62,406 bases of DNA from Neomoorella sulfitireducens (lineage in GTDB: Bacteria; Bacillota; DSM-521; Neomoorellales; Neomoorellaceae). Both the position numbers and the translations under genes were made by a program. The stretch covers positions 1-62,406 of the forward strand of contig NZ_JANRHG010000015.1 of assembly GCF_024733845.1 (NCBI RefSeq). The letters run 5' to 3'. The stretch's first letter is position 1. Each line of letters begins with the position of its first letter. Below are positions 25,435 to 35,091 of this stretch, piece after piece. The notes beneath the pieces are model-generated. The model made no database searches. It had not been told where the DNA came from and saw nothing but the letters and a program-made list of their open reading frames with translations.

Positions 25435-28209
25435 CTACAGTTCCCTTTTAACCTCTTCTATAATATAGGCTTCGATAATGTCGCCGACCTTAATATCGTT
25501 ATATTTTTCCAGGCCTATACCGCATTCGTAACCCTGGGCTACCTCGCGGACGTCGTCTTTAAAGCGCTTCAGGGATTCGATGCGGCCTTCAAAGGCTACC
25601 ACTCCATCCCGGATTACCCGCGCCAGGGCCCGGTTCTGGATTTTGCCTTCGGTGACAAGGCAGCCGGCTACGGTGCCCACCTTCGGCACTTTAAAGGTTG
25701 CCCGCACTTCAGCCCGGCCCAGGACAACCTCCCGTTTCTCCGGTTCAAGGAGGCCGCTCATGGCCGCCTTGACCTCGTCGATAGCCTCGTAGATCACCCG
25801 GTAGAGACGGATTTCTATCCCCGCTTCTTCCGCCGCCTTACGGGCGTTGGCGTCCGGGCGGACGTTAAACCCAATAATGATGGCCCTCGAAGCGGCGGCC
25901 AGCATGACGTCGCTTTCGGTGATGGCGCCGACGCCGCCGTGAATAATGCTGACTTTTACTTCGGCGGTAGATAGCTGCTCCAGGGCGGCCCGCAGGGCTT
26001 CCACCGAACCCTGGACGTCGCCTTTGATGACCAGGTTGAGTTCTTTGACCTCGCCTGCTTCCATCTGTTTGAACAGGTCATCCAGGGAAGTCTTATTGGC
26101 GGCCTTGAATTCTTCCTGGCGCTTTTCTTCGTGGCGCAGGGAGGCCACCTGGCGGGCCAGCTTTTCGTCCTCCACGACCTGGAAAATGTCACCGGCCTGG
26201 GGCAGTTCGGCAAGACCCAGAACTTCCACCGGCATAGACGGCTCGGCGCTCTTTACCCGCTCGCCTTTGTCGTCGAAGAGGGCCCTGACACGGCCGTACA
26301 CCGACCCGGCTACCAGGTTGTCGCCCACCTTCAGGGTCCCCTTCTGGACCAGCATGGTAGCCACCGGGCCGCGGCCTTTATCCAGCTTGGCTTCAATGAC
26401 TATCCCCCGGGCCGGGCGATCGGGGTTGGCCTTGAGCTCCATCATATCGGCCGTGAGCAGGGTCATTTCCAGCAGTTCATTGAGGCCTTCTTTTTTAAGG
26501 GCCGAGACGGGCACCATAATGGTTTCGCCGCCCCACTCCTCCGGCACCAGGCCGTACTCCGTCAGCTGTTGCTTGACCCGCTCCGGATTGGCGTCGGGCC
26601 GGTCCATTTTATTGATGGCTACAATAATGGGCACGCCGGCAGCTTTGGCATGGTTTATGGCCTCCACCGTCTGGGGCATGACGCCGTCGTCGGCGGCTAC
26701 CACCAGGATGGCTATATCCGTAGCCTGGGCGCCCCGGGCACGCATGGCGGTAAAGGCCTCGTGGCCGGGAGTATCCAGAAAGGTAATTTTCCTGTTTCTA
26801 ACCTTGACCTGGTAAGCACCGATATGCTGGGTGATACCGCCGGCCTCGGTAGCCGTAACGTTGGTGCGCCGTATGGCATCTAACAAAGAGGTCTTACCGT
26901 GGTCGACATGGCCCATAACGGTTACTACCGGCGGCCGTTCCTGCAGGCTTTCCGGGTCATCGGGCAGGTCTTCCAGCAAGGTAATGGGTTTCTCCTCTTT
27001 AACTTCAACGACGGCTCCCATTTCCTGGGCGACAATGGCGGCCGTATCGATATCCAGTTCCTGGTTGATGGTGGCCATTATCCCCTGGCCGAGTAAAAAC
27101 TTAATAACCTCGGCCGCCGTTTTACCGAGCCTTTTGGCGAGTTCCTGGACGGTAATACTGCCCGTTAAAGTGACCCGGCGCACGACCCTGGGAGCTTCCT
27201 GCTGGACGCCTCTGGCTTTATTCTTTTCTTTACCCCGCCGCATCAGGCGTTCTTCAAGCTGCTCTTCCAGGGCTACCATCTTGCGGCTGCGGCCCGGTTC
27301 GGCCTGCCTGGGAGCCGGCTTGCCCGCCGGGCGTTCCCGCCGCTTTTCCGGCGCTTCCTTGGTAACTGCCTCCGGCGGCTTCGGAATGCGCAACTGTTTG
27401 TTGCGGGGCGGCCTGGCCGGTCCTTTCCCTGCCGGGCGCGGGGCGGCATCCCTGGCGGGCACCGGTACCTGCTGGTCCACCCTGGCCGGGCGCTCTTCCC
27501 GTTGCGGGGCCCGGCGATTATCCTGTTCCTGGCCTTTATTTTCCCGGCGGCGGGCCTGCTTCTGGTCCTGACGTTTAGCCTGCCCGGGGTGTCTTTTCCC
27601 CGACGGCTGGCCTTCTTTTTCTACCTTGCCGGGACGTTCTTTGCTTTCAAACTCCCGGAGCCGTTCCGGCTTAGCTGCCGCAGGTCCCGGTTCTTTCGTG
27701 GGTGCCTGCTGCTCTTTTTCCGGGCGTGGCTTTGTCTCTACCTCTGCTGCCGGTGGGGAAGGTGATTTTGCAATAACCTGCTGGCTCTGGCCGGCACCTG
27801 GCTTACTGGCATCCTGGTCCGGCCGGGTGCGGGTGGCTGCTTTCTCAATTACCTCGTCCGGGGCGGCAGCGGCTGTCTTCTCCACGCCCTGCTCCCCCGG
27901 GGCCGTCTTTTCAGCAACCGGCTGTGCCGGCCCGGCAACCGCCACCTTTTCCGCCTTATTGTCAGCCGGCTGCGGCTGGCCAGCAGCTTCTCCGGGCGAC
28001 GCCGCTGCTGCCTGTTGCTGCTTGAGCCTGGCCGCCTTTGCTGCCCGCCACATCTGCCGGTAATGGTTACGTATTTTTATAACTTCCCCGTTCTCCAGGA
28101 CACTCATGTGGGAACGGGTATAAATCCCTAGCTGGGCCATGGTGTCCATTAGATCCTTATTAGAAACCCGCAATTCTTTGGCTAATTCGTAAACGCGTGT
28201 TTTGGCCAT
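25435..28209 (-). CDS. infB: Translation initiation factor IF-2
   Basis: GTPase that places initiator tRNA on the 30S subunit. 924 residues: an N-terminal IF2_N domain (about 1-50), a long Lys/Glu/Pro/Gln/Arg-rich linker (about 55-330), a second IF2_N domain (about 345-400), the G domain with [23 protein letters not shown] and NKMD (about 425-600), then domains II-IV. The linker is charged low-complexity sequence, expected to be disordered. It follows ylxQ by 18 bp in the nusA operon. Confidence 0.98.
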   Translation of the reverse strand: MAKTRVYELAKELRVSNKDLMDTMAQLGIYTRSHMSVLENGEVIKIRNHYRQMWRAAKAARLKQQQAAAASPGEAAGQPQPADNKAEKVAVAGPAQPVAEKTAPGEQGVEKTAAAAPDEVIEKAATRTRPDQDASKPGAGQSQQVIAKSPSPPAAEVETKPRPEKEQQAPTKEPGPAAAKPERLREFESKERPGKVEKEGQPSGKRHPGQAKRQDQKQARRRENKGQEQDNRRAPQREERPARVDQQVPVPARDAAPRPAGKGPARPPRNKQLRIPKPPEAVTKEAPEKRRERPAGKPAPRQAEPGRSRKMVALEEQLEERLMRRGKEKNKARGVQQEAPRVVRRVTLTGSITVQELAKRLGKTAAEVIKFLLGQGIMATINQELDIDTAAIVAQEMGAVVEVKEEKPITLLEDLPDDPESLQERPPVVTVMGHVDHGKTSLLDAIRRTNVTATEAGGITQHIGAYQVKVRNRKITFLDTPGHEAFTAMRARGAQATDIAILVVAADDGVMPQTVEAINHAKAAGVPIIVAINKMDRPDANPERVKQQLTEYGLVPEEWGGETIMVPVSALKKEGLNELLEMTLLTADMMELKANPDRPARGIVIEAKLDKGRGPVATMLVQKGTLKVGDNLVAGSVYGRVRALFDDKGERVKSAEPSMPVEVLGLAELPQAGDIFQVVEDEKLARQVASLRHEEKRQEEFKAANKTSLDDLFKQMEAGEVKELNLVIKGDVQGSVEALRAALEQLSTAEVKVSIIHGGVGAITESDVMLAAASRAIIIGFNVRPDANARKAAEEAGIEIRLYRVIYEAIDEVKAAMSGLLEPEKREVVLGRAEVRATFKVPKVGTVAGCLVTEGKIQNRALARVIRDGVVAFEGRIESLKRFKDDVREVAQGYECGIGLEKYNDIKVGDIIEAYIIEEVKREL

Positions 28210-28227
28210 TAAACCACCCCCATATTC

Positions 28228-28536
28228 TCATGCACCAACCTCCCGTACATGTTGCCGGATTAACCTTGCCAGTTCTGCATCAGTAACGCCGACGACGGCA
28301 CATGGAGGTTTACCTAGCGCTGCTCCCATGGTAAATTTGTCGCCGTAAACAATAACTTCAATGCCGGACTCCCGGCAACTCGCCATAAGTTTATCTCGCA
28401 TTCGGAAACTGCTGTCAGTTGCCAGTAACAAGAGAAAAATCTTTTGCCCCTTGATTGCCCGTATAACTGCCTGGTATCCCCAGGTTATCCTGCCCGCCCG
28501 GTAGGCCAGGCCGAGGAGGTTATAAACTTTATTCAT
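28228..28536 (-). CDS. ylxQ: L7Ae/L30e-family RNA-binding protein YlxQ
   Basis: 102 residues with the L7Ae-type fold (LGLAYRAGRITWGYQAVIRAIKGQK, ...LLLATDSS). Family members bind kink-turn-like RNA, but the cellular role of YlxQ is not settled. It overlaps rnpM by 8 bp in the conserved nusA-rnpM-ylxQ-infB order. Confidence 0.92.
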   Translation of the reverse strand: MNKVYNLLGLAYRAGRITWGYQAVIRAIKGQKIFLLLLATDSSFRMRDKLMASCRESGIEVIVYGDKFTMGAALGKPPCAVVGVTDAELARLIRQHVREVGA

Positions 28537-28810
28537 GGTCTTCGTCCTGGCTAAGACTGGCTTCGAGGTCCGCCACGACCTCCGGGGTCAGGCTTACGCC
28601 CAGGGCCCGCTCCAGGGCCCTGCTTTTAAGGGCTTTGCGCAGGCATTCCACCCTGGGGCAAATATAGGCTCCTCTCCCGGCCCGTTTGCCGGTAGGGTCG
28701 AGGACCACCTCTTGCGCCGGTGTACGGACAACTCGTATCAGGTTTCTTTTGTCATTACGAGCCCGGCAACCGACACACATGCGCACGGGTATTTTCCTGG
28801 GCTTGGGCAA
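28529..28810 (-). CDS. rnpM: YlxR/RnpM RNA-binding protein
   Basis: 93 residues, DUF448/YlxR family. The signature is PVRMCVGCRARNDKRNLIRVVR (residues 8-29) followed by GRGAYICPRVECLRKALK. The two CxxC-like cysteine pairs are kept. Recent work ties this family to RNase P RNA binding (RnpM). The gene lies between nusA and ylxQ as expected. Confidence 0.92.
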   Translation of the reverse strand: MPKPRKIPVRMCVGCRARNDKRNLIRVVRTPAQEVVLDPTGKRAGRGAYICPRVECLRKALKSRALERALGVSLTPEVVADLEASLSQDEDHE

Positions 28811-28812
28811 GC

Positions 28813-29904
28813 TTACTCCTCCTCTATTATCCCGTCTGCAAATTCAAGGTCGTCATCCCAGGTATCCCAGTCACCGGCTTCGGATTCACTTTTGATGTCG
28901 ATTTTCCAGCCGGTTATCCTGGCCGCCAGGCGGGCGTTCTGGCCTTCCTTGCCGATGGCCAGGGACAGCTGGTTGTCGGGAACGATTACCTGGCTGACCT
29001 TGTTTTCTTCATCCACGGTAACGTCCAGCACCCGGGCCGGGCTCAAGGAGTTGGCTACAAAAACGGCCGGGTCGTCGCTCCATTTAATAATATCGACTTT
29101 TTCGCCCCGGAGTTCCTGGACTACGGCCTGGACCCGGGAGCCTTTTGGCCCTACGCAGGCGCCGACGGGATCTACTTTTTCATCCCGGGAATGGACGGCA
29201 ATTTTGGAACGGGCCCCTGCCTCCCGGGCCACGCCCTTAATCTCCACAATACCGTCATGAATTTCTGGTACTTCCATTTCAAAAAGCCTTTTAATCAGGC
29301 CGGGATGGGTCCGGGATACCAGGATCTGCGGCCCTTTGTTGGTTTTGCGCACTTCCAGGATGTAGGCCTTGAAACGTTCTCCCTGGCGGTAAACCTCGCC
29401 GGGGCTCTGCTCACCAGGTAAGAGGATGGCTTCCGCCCGGCCCAGGTCCAGGATTATATTTTTTCCTTCCTGGCGCTGGACAACGCCGGAAACAATATCG
29501 TTTTCGCGGCCAATATACTCGTCGTAAATCAGGTTCCGCTCTGCTTCGCGGATACGCTGGACGACTACCTGCTTGGCCGTCTGGGCGGCGATGCGCCCGA
29601 AATCCCGCGGCGTTACCTCCCTTTCTACGACATCGCCGATCTCATAATTGCTGTTGATGGCCCGGGCTTCCGCCAGGGAAATCTCCGTCCGCGGGTCGCT
29701 TACTTCTTCGACCACCTGGCGCTGGGCCAGGACTTTAATCTCGCCTGTGTCCCGCCCGATTTCTACCCGGACATTGTGGGCCGAACCAAAGTTTTTCTTG
29801 TAAGCAGAAATTAGAGCTGCCTCAATGGCTTCCAGCAGGATGTCGACCTTGATGCCTTTCTCTTTCTCCAGGTCGTGCAATGCTTGGATAAACTCAATAT
29901 TCAT
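28813..29904 (-). CDS. nusA: Transcription termination/antitermination factor NusA
   Basis: 363 residues: RNA-polymerase-binding N-terminal domain (about 1-125), S1 domain (about 130-200), two KH domains (about 225-345, with GACVGPKGSRVQAVV and AIGKEGQNARLAARITGW), and a short acidic tail without the C-terminal repeats of enterobacterial NusA. It stimulates pausing and intrinsic termination. It follows rimP by 2 bp. The rimP leader hairpin may be its own regulatory target. Confidence 0.98.
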   Translation of the reverse strand: MNIEFIQALHDLEKEKGIKVDILLEAIEAALISAYKKNFGSAHNVRVEIGRDTGEIKVLAQRQVVEEVSDPRTEISLAEARAINSNYEIGDVVEREVTPRDFGRIAAQTAKQVVVQRIREAERNLIYDEYIGRENDIVSGVVQRQEGKNIILDLGRAEAILLPGEQSPGEVYRQGERFKAYILEVRKTNKGPQILVSRTHPGLIKRLFEMEVPEIHDGIVEIKGVAREAGARSKIAVHSRDEKVDPVGACVGPKGSRVQAVVQELRGEKVDIIKWSDDPAVFVANSLSPARVLDVTVDEENKVSQVIVPDNQLSLAIGKEGQNARLAARITGWKIDIKSESEAGDWDTWDDDLEFADGIIEEE

Positions 29905-29906
29905 CC

Positions 29907-30383
29907 TTAGGCCTCCTCATCCTCTGCCAGGTCAAAAATAAGCCTGGCCGTCGCTACCTGGTCCGGGGGTACGGCCAGCAGGCGACCATCTTCAAGCTGC
30001 ACCTGCACCTGCCCATCCCGTAAACCAAGGAGCCGCCCCTGAAAATGGCGTTGACCGTCAATTGGGGCAAAGGTTCGCATTTTTATTTTCCGCCCGGCAA
30101 AACGCTGGAAATCGGCTTCTTTTTTTAAGGGGCGCTCCAGGCCCGGCGACGAGACTTCCAGGTAGTAGCTGTGGGGAATGGGATCTTCCTGGTCCAGGAT
30201 GTCGCCGACGGCCCGGCTGGCCTTTTCACAGTCATCCAGGCCGATACCTCCCGGGCGGTCGATAAACAGCCGCAGGATATAGCGGCCTCCTTCCCGGCCG
30301 TACTGCAGGTCGACCAGTTCGTAGCCCATGTCGTCCAACACCGGCTCTACCAGGCCCTGGATTAATTCTGTCAGCTTGCTCAA
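29907..30383 (-). CDS. rimP: Ribosome maturation factor RimP
   Basis: 158 residues from the TTG at 30383 ([15 protein letters not shown]), which lies behind GGGAGGTTACCCTT. Longer frames would cross the leader hairpin and promoter and are rejected. Two beta-rich domains, with [17 protein letters not shown] at the domain junction. It helps 30S assembly and is the first gene of the nusA operon, with its own promoter about 105 nt upstream. Confidence 0.95.
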   Translation of the reverse strand: MSKLTELIQGLVEPVLDDMGYELVDLQYGREGGRYILRLFIDRPGGIGLDDCEKASRAVGDILDQEDPIPHSYYLEVSSPGLERPLKKEADFQRFAGRKIKMRTFAPIDGQRHFQGRLLGLRDGQVQVQLEDGRLLAVPPDQVATARLIFDLAEDEEA

Positions 30384-30410
30384 AAGGGTAACCTCCCGGG
30401 TTTTCAACAT

Positions 30411-30438
30411 AAAAGAGTGGGCAGGTACCCACTCTTTT
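30411..30438 (-). terminator. Leader hairpin of the rimP-nusA operon, candidate attenuator
   Basis: Perfect 11-bp stem AAAAGAGTGGG/CCCACTCTTTT with a 6-nt loop. On the minus strand it ends CTCTTTTATG, a U-tract embedded in the stem. It lies between the operon promoter and the rimP start, so it can stop the operon transcript before its first gene. It can also work on the plus strand. A NusA-dependent leader terminator ahead of rimP is known in Bacillus subtilis, which suggests autoregulation here. Confidence 0.65.
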
Positions 30439-30484
30439 CCAGCTAAAACAGCAAGTAATGTTGCCTGAAAAACAACCTGGAAAT

Positions 30485-30513
30485 AGTATAGCACAGCTTA
30501 TTCCCGCCTGCAA
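30485..30513 (-). promoter_or_regulatory. Sigma-A promoter for rimP-nusA-infB operon
   Basis: TTGCAG (30508-30513), a 17-nt spacer and TATACT (30485-30490), with an extended TGC just before the -10 box. Predicted start is near 30478, giving a leader of about 95 nt. Confidence 0.75.
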
Positions 30514-30583
30514 GGGAAAAATCAAGCCGGAGCAAATTATCTACTAAGTGATCGGGAAAAGTTGTGTTTTACCGCCATTTATG

Positions 30584-30601
30584 GTAACATTATATGTAAC
30601 A
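30584..30601. repeat. Direct repeats upstream of vapB
   Basis: Two copies of GTAACA (30584-30589 and 30596-30601), 12 bp apart, about one helical turn. They lie between the likely promoter and the ribosome site of the antitoxin gene, a plausible operator for its ribbon-helix-helix protein. Confidence 0.3.
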
Positions 30602-30615
30602 GGAGGTGATATAAT

Positions 30616-30888
30616 TTGGATAGTACAAAGATATTACACATCAGGTTCCCGGTAGAGGTAGTGGAACAATTATCTTCTTTTCTTAAAAATTATAGCGCCA
30701 ACCGGAACCGTTTTATCGTCGAGGCAGTTGTTGAGAAAATGCGTCGCGAAATGCAAGTTCAAGCATTTAAAAATACGCGCGGTATTCTGGCGGCCGAGGA
30801 TGCCCCGGAATGGGTAAATAACCCAGGTGCTGATTGGGTGAAAAAATTGCGCAGTAAAGAAAGGACGGTTCATTCTTGGTCTACCTGA
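30616..30888 (+). CDS. vapB: VapB-like ribbon-helix-helix antitoxin
   Basis: 90 residues starting at TTG 30616, 8 nt after AGGAGGTG. The N-terminus (LHIRFPVEVVEQLSSFLKN...NRFIVEAVVEKMRRE) has the ribbon-helix-helix pattern for DNA binding and dimerisation. The C-terminal tail (APEWVNNPGADWVKKLR) is the likely toxin-binding part. It overlaps the toxin gene by 13 bp and is the only intact plus-strand gene pair in the window, inserted between the polC and rimP operons. Confidence 0.82.
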   Translation: MDSTKILHIRFPVEVVEQLSSFLKNYSANRNRFIVEAVVEKMRREMQVQAFKNTRGILAAEDAPEWVNNPGADWVKKLRSKERTVHSWST

Positions 30889-31277
30889 TTGATACATGCC
30901 TGTTAATCGATCACCTAACCGGCCGGCTGCTGCCCCAGGTATCCACATGGCTGGAACAAGCCATAATCTCAGGAGCAACAGCCACCAGCGTGGTAGTTTA
31001 CCACGAACTTTTAACCGGGGCGCGTACCGCCAAAGCTCAGGCAGCTATTAAAAACCTCCTGGAAAACTGGGAGGTTATTCCTGTTAACCGTAAAATTGCT
31101 GGGCAAGCAGCAGCATTAAGGCGCGAATGGGCCGCCAAGGGAAAAGCCATAGGTATGGCCGACAGCCTTATCGCTGCCACAGCCGCTGTTCACGGGTTAA
31201 AAGTAGTGACAGCTAACTTGAAGGATTTTCCGGCTGTAGCTGCTTTAAGTCCGGAAGAAGCAGCTGGAATAAAATAA
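30876..31277 (+). CDS. vapC: VapC-like PIN-domain toxin
   Basis: 133-residue PIN-domain ribonuclease, toxin of the pair. The acidic metal-binding residues are D6 (LIDTCLLID), E44 (VYHELLTGAR), D96 (GMADSLIAATA) and D117 (VTANLKDF), so the active site is complete. The start is TTG 30876 inside the end of the antitoxin gene, behind AAAGGACGG. VapC enzymes usually cut tRNA or rRNA at one site. The target is unknown. Confidence 0.87.
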   Translation: MVYLIDTCLLIDHLTGRLLPQVSTWLEQAIISGATATSVVVYHELLTGARTAKAQAAIKNLLENWEVIPVNRKIAGQAAALRREWAAKGKAIGMADSLIAATAAVHGLKVVTANLKDFPAVAALSPEEAAGIK

Positions 31278-31380
31278 ATACCCGCTTATTTTCCTAACTT
31301 CACAATTAAGCCCCTCAACGCCACCGCCGATCTGAAGAGGCTGTTGGAAAAGAGCTGTTAGGGATTAATAATAGAGAGTG

Positions 31381-34300
31381 TTATAAAAAACCGCCAAAAA
31401 GCACTAGCTGGTCGGAGGCAGGTAAATCAGCTAAAGCGCCGTGTTTCTCCAGGGCTTCGATGACCGTTTTGCTCACCCGGCTGCGGGCCTGGAGGTCCTC
31501 CAGGGAAGTAAAGGGCCGTTCCCGGCGGGCGCGGACGATGGCTTCGGCCGCCGCCTGTCCCACCCCGGGCAGGGCTGCCAGGGGCGGTAACAGCCTGTCT
31601 TTCTGCACCTGGAAGCGGCCGGCGTCCGATCGCTGCAGGTCGATGCGCTCCATGGCAATGCCCCGGCAGTACATTTCCCGGGCTACTTCCAGGATGGTAA
31701 GGATATTCTTCTCCCGGGCCGTGGCTTCGTTGCCTTTTTTCTCCAAAGAGGCGATTTCCTCCTGGATACGGGGCAGGCCGGCGGCTACAATGTCAGCATC
31801 GAATTCATCGGCGCGGACGCTGAAAAAGGAAGCGTAGAAGGCCTCCGGGTAATAGACTTTAAAGTAGGCGATGCGGAAGGCCATGGTTACGTAGGCCACG
31901 GCGTGGGCCTTGGGAAAGAGGTAGCTGATTTTTTTACAGGACTGGATGAACCATCCGGGCACCCCGGCCGCCCGCATGGCCTCTTCGTACTCCCTTTTCA
32001 CGCCCTTGCCCTTCCGCACATCCTCCATGGTCCTGAAGGCGATGTCGGCCACCACGCCGTACTGGATGAGGTAGTTCATGATATCGTCGCGGGTGGATAT
32101 GGCCTCGCTGAGTTTGGCCGTGCCGCTTTTAATCAAATCCCGGGCGTTATTTAACCACACATCAGTACCATGGGAGAAACCGCTAATGCGCACCAGCTCG
32201 GCAAAGGTCCGCGGCCTGGTTTCCTCCAGCATCTGGCGGACGAAACGGGTGCCGAATTCGGGAATACCCAGGGTGCCGACCTGGGTGCCTATGTCCTCGG
32301 GCCGCACCCCCAGGGCCTCAACACCGGAAAAAAGGGACATGGTGCGGGGCTCGTCCAGGGGGATATCCCGGACGTCAACGCCGGTCAGGTCCTCCAGCAT
32401 CTTGATAACCGTGGGATCATCGTGGCCCAGGAGGTCCAGCTTCACCAGACGGTGGCTGATGGCTTCATAGTCAAAATGGGTGGTGATGGTATTGCTGCCG
32501 GTGTCGTCGGCCGGCCGCTGCAGGGGCGTAAAGAGGTGGATATCCACCCGCCGGGGAACGACCATCAGTCCCCCCGGGTGCTGGCCAGTGGTCCGCTTGA
32601 CGCCGGTGATCCCCCTTACCAGGCGGTTTATTTCCGCCTGGCGGGCCTTGAGGCCCCGCTCCTCCAGGTACTTATGGACAAAGCCGAAGGCCGTCCGTTC
32701 GGCCAGGGTGGCGATGGTCCCGGCCCGGAATACGTGGTCTTTGCCGAAGATTTCTTCGGCGTACTGGTGGGCCCGGGGCTGGTATTCCCCGGAAAAGTTG
32801 AGGTCGATGTCCGGCACCTTGTCCCCTTTAAAACCCAGGAAGACTTCGAAGGGGATGTCGTGGCCGTCTTTGAACAACCCGGTCCCGCAGCGGGGACAGT
32901 CTTTCGCGGGCAGGTCGGCGCCGCATTTGAAGCTGCCGTCGGTGATAAACTCGCTGTAGCGGCAGGCCGGGCAGCGGTAATGGGGCGGCAGGGGGTTTAC
33001 TTCCGTAATCCCGGCCAGGGTGGCCACCAGGGAAGACCCCACCGATCCCCGCGAGCCGACCAGGTAACCGTCTTCGTTGGATTTCAATACCAGCTTGTGG
33101 GCTATGAGGTACAGCACGGCAAAGCCGTGGCCGATAATGGATTTCATTTCCTTATCCAGGCGGGCCCGGACAAGTTCCGGCAAGGGGTCGCCGTACCAGT
33201 CATGGGCCCGGGTGGTAACGATGCGGGTTAACTCCTCTTCGGCGCCGGGTATCTCCGGGGGATAGAACTCGTCGGGAATGGGCTTTAACTCTTCCACCTG
33301 GCCGGCAATGAGCCGGGGATTGGTAATTACTACCTGGCGGGCTGTGGCATCATCCAGATAGCTGAATTCCGCCAGCATTTCCTCCGTCGTCCGGTAGTAG
33401 AGGGGGGCCTGGACTTCTTCGGCATAGCCCTGGCCGGCCTGGAGGATCTGGCGGTAGACGGCATCCTCCGGGTTTAAAAAATGGACGTCGCCGGTAGCAA
33501 CGACCGGTTTGTTAAGCTTTTGACCCAGGGCGATGATTTGCCGGTTCATGTTCATCAGGGCCCGGGTATCGGCAAGTTTGCCTTCCCGGATTAAAAAGTC
33601 ATTGTTGGCCAGGGGCTGGATCTCCAGGAAATCATAAAAGGAGGCAATTTCCTCCAGGCGTTCGGCCCCTGCCCCGGCCAGGTAATGCCTGATTAATTCC
33701 CCGGCCTCACAGGCGGTGCCTAAAAGAAGCCCCTCGCGGTACTGCTGGATCAAATGGCGCGGCAGCCTGGGTTTGCGGTAAAAATATTCCAGATGGGCGT
33801 GGGATACCAGGCGGTATAGATTTTCCAATCCCTGCCTGTTTTTCACCAGCAGGATGATGTGATAGGTCTGCTGGCGGTCCGGGGGCTGGCCGTCTTCATC
33901 AAAGAGGTAGCCTTCCAGGCCGTAGATGATTTTTACCCCGTATTTGCTGCCGGCCTCGGCGGCGGCCGGGAAGGCCTGGAGGACGCCATGGTCGGTGATG
34001 GCGATGGCACCGTGGCCCCACCGGGCCGCCTGTTTCACTGCCGCCGCCACTTCGATGACGCCATCCATGGCGCTCATCTTGGTGTGGAGGTGGAGCTCCA
34101 CCCTTTTTTCCGGCGCCGCATCCCGGCGCCCGGGGCGTTCCCCCCGGGCGACAGCATCGGCGATTATCGCCAGTTCCTGGCTGTAACGGTCGAACTGGAC
34201 CGGGCCCTGCACCTGTACCCATTCCCCCGGTTCCAGGCCCTCATCTACCAGGGGGCCGGCATCGGCAAAGGCTTTGACGCTAATGGAGTCCGTGTAGTCG

Positions 34301-35076
34301 GTGAGATCAAAGCTTACCAGCCAGCGGCCGGACTTTAACTGCCGTGCGGCAAAGGCCAGGACTTCCCCCTGGACGGCGACCTGCTTTTCCTCTTCCTGGA
34401 TTTCCTTGAGGGGCCGGAAGGGAGCCGTAATCTTCTTCCCCAGGAGGAAGCCGTTGTCCGTATTTTGCCGGCCGTTTTCTTTTTTCTCCCGGCCGTCCTT
34501 TTTAGCCGGGCCGTCTTTCTTTGCCCCGCCGGCTGCTTCTTCCCTGACCCGGACTAAACGCTCCTCCTGAAGCTGCCGGGAAACGGCAGCCAGTTCTTCC
34601 CGGTAGTCGGGATCGGCCACCAGTTCCACCTGCATCCCATAGCCGTATTGCTGCAAAACTTCCTGCAGGACTGATTCTCCCCGGCAGGACCTTAAAGTAT
34701 CAACAGCCAGGGGTACGGGGAGGATTAACCGCAGGACCCCGCCCTCAGGTTCCAGCCGCGCCCCGGCCAGCCAGGCCGCGGCGCCGTTACCCAGGCGCCG
34801 GGCCACCTCCTCCAGGATGGTAACCTTGTTTTCCCGGCAAAAGGTTACCAGGTCAGCAGGGGGTGAAGGTTCCAGGACTTTAAATATAAATTCTAAGCCG
34901 GGGAACTGCCGCGCCAGGAACTGCCGGCAGGCTTCGATGTCCCCGGGTTCCAGGGGGCAGGGGGGTGAGAGGGAAAGGTAGCACCTGCCGCTCTTGCGCT
35001 CAACTGTAACTTTACGGACGGCCCCCTGCCGGAGTAATTCCTGCCACAGGCTTTCCCTGCCATCCATGGCCATCAA
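31381..35076 (-). CDS. polC: DNA polymerase III alpha subunit, PolC type, lacking the exonuclease domain
   Basis: Replicative polymerase, 1231 residues against about 1440 in Bacillus PolC. Order: N-terminal domain, Lys-rich linker, OB domain (about 235-310), PHP domain with HLHT, ITDHG and TGDVHF kept, zinc module (CPACRYS...CPRCG), polymerase palm with PDIDLNFSG, fingers and C-terminal helix-hairpin-helix. The roughly 190-residue proofreading exonuclease that normally splits the PHP domain is absent: GLEGYLFDEDGQ runs straight into TYHIILLVKN. PHP metal ligands are intact, so proofreading may rest on the PHP site or on a separate protein. It follows proS, the usual order. Confidence 0.96.
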   Translation of the reverse strand: MMAMDGRESLWQELLRQGAVRKVTVERKSGRCYLSLSPPCPLEPGDIEACRQFLARQFPGLEFIFKVLEPSPPADLVTFCRENKVTILEEVARRLGNGAAAWLAGARLEPEGGVLRLILPVPLAVDTLRSCRGESVLQEVLQQYGYGMQVELVADPDYREELAAVSRQLQEERLVRVREEAAGGAKKDGPAKKDGREKKENGRQNTDNGFLLGKKITAPFRPLKEIQEEEKQVAVQGEVLAFAARQLKSGRWLVSFDLTDYTDSISVKAFADAGPLVDEGLEPGEWVQVQGPVQFDRYSQELAIIADAVARGERPGRRDAAPEKRVELHLHTKMSAMDGVIEVAAAVKQAARWGHGAIAITDHGVLQAFPAAAEAGSKYGVKIIYGLEGYLFDEDGQPPDRQQTYHIILLVKNRQGLENLYRLVSHAHLEYFYRKPRLPRHLIQQYREGLLLGTACEAGELIRHYLAGAGAERLEEIASFYDFLEIQPLANNDFLIREGKLADTRALMNMNRQIIALGQKLNKPVVATGDVHFLNPEDAVYRQILQAGQGYAEEVQAPLYYRTTEEMLAEFSYLDDATARQVVITNPRLIAGQVEELKPIPDEFYPPEIPGAEEELTRIVTTRAHDWYGDPLPELVRARLDKEMKSIIGHGFAVLYLIAHKLVLKSNEDGYLVGSRGSVGSSLVATLAGITEVNPLPPHYRCPACRYSEFITDGSFKCGADLPAKDCPRCGTGLFKDGHDIPFEVFLGFKGDKVPDIDLNFSGEYQPRAHQYAEEIFGKDHVFRAGTIATLAERTAFGFVHKYLEERGLKARQAEINRLVRGITGVKRTTGQHPGGLMVVPRRVDIHLFTPLQRPADDTGSNTITTHFDYEAISHRLVKLDLLGHDDPTVIKMLEDLTGVDVRDIPLDEPRTMSLFSGVEALGVRPEDIGTQVGTLGIPEFGTRFVRQMLEETRPRTFAELVRISGFSHGTDVWLNNARDLIKSGTAKLSEAISTRDDIMNYLIQYGVVADIAFRTMEDVRKGKGVKREYEEAMRAAGVPGWFIQSCKKISYLFPKAHAVAYVTMAFRIAYFKVYYPEAFYASFFSVRADEFDADIVAAGLPRIQEEIASLEKKGNEATAREKNILTILEVAREMYCRGIAMERIDLQRSDAGRFQVQKDRLLPPLAALPGVGQAAAEAIVRARRERPFTSLEDLQARSRVSKTVIEALEKHGALADLPASDQLVLFGGFL

Positions 35077-35091
35077 CCTTTACCCCAATCA

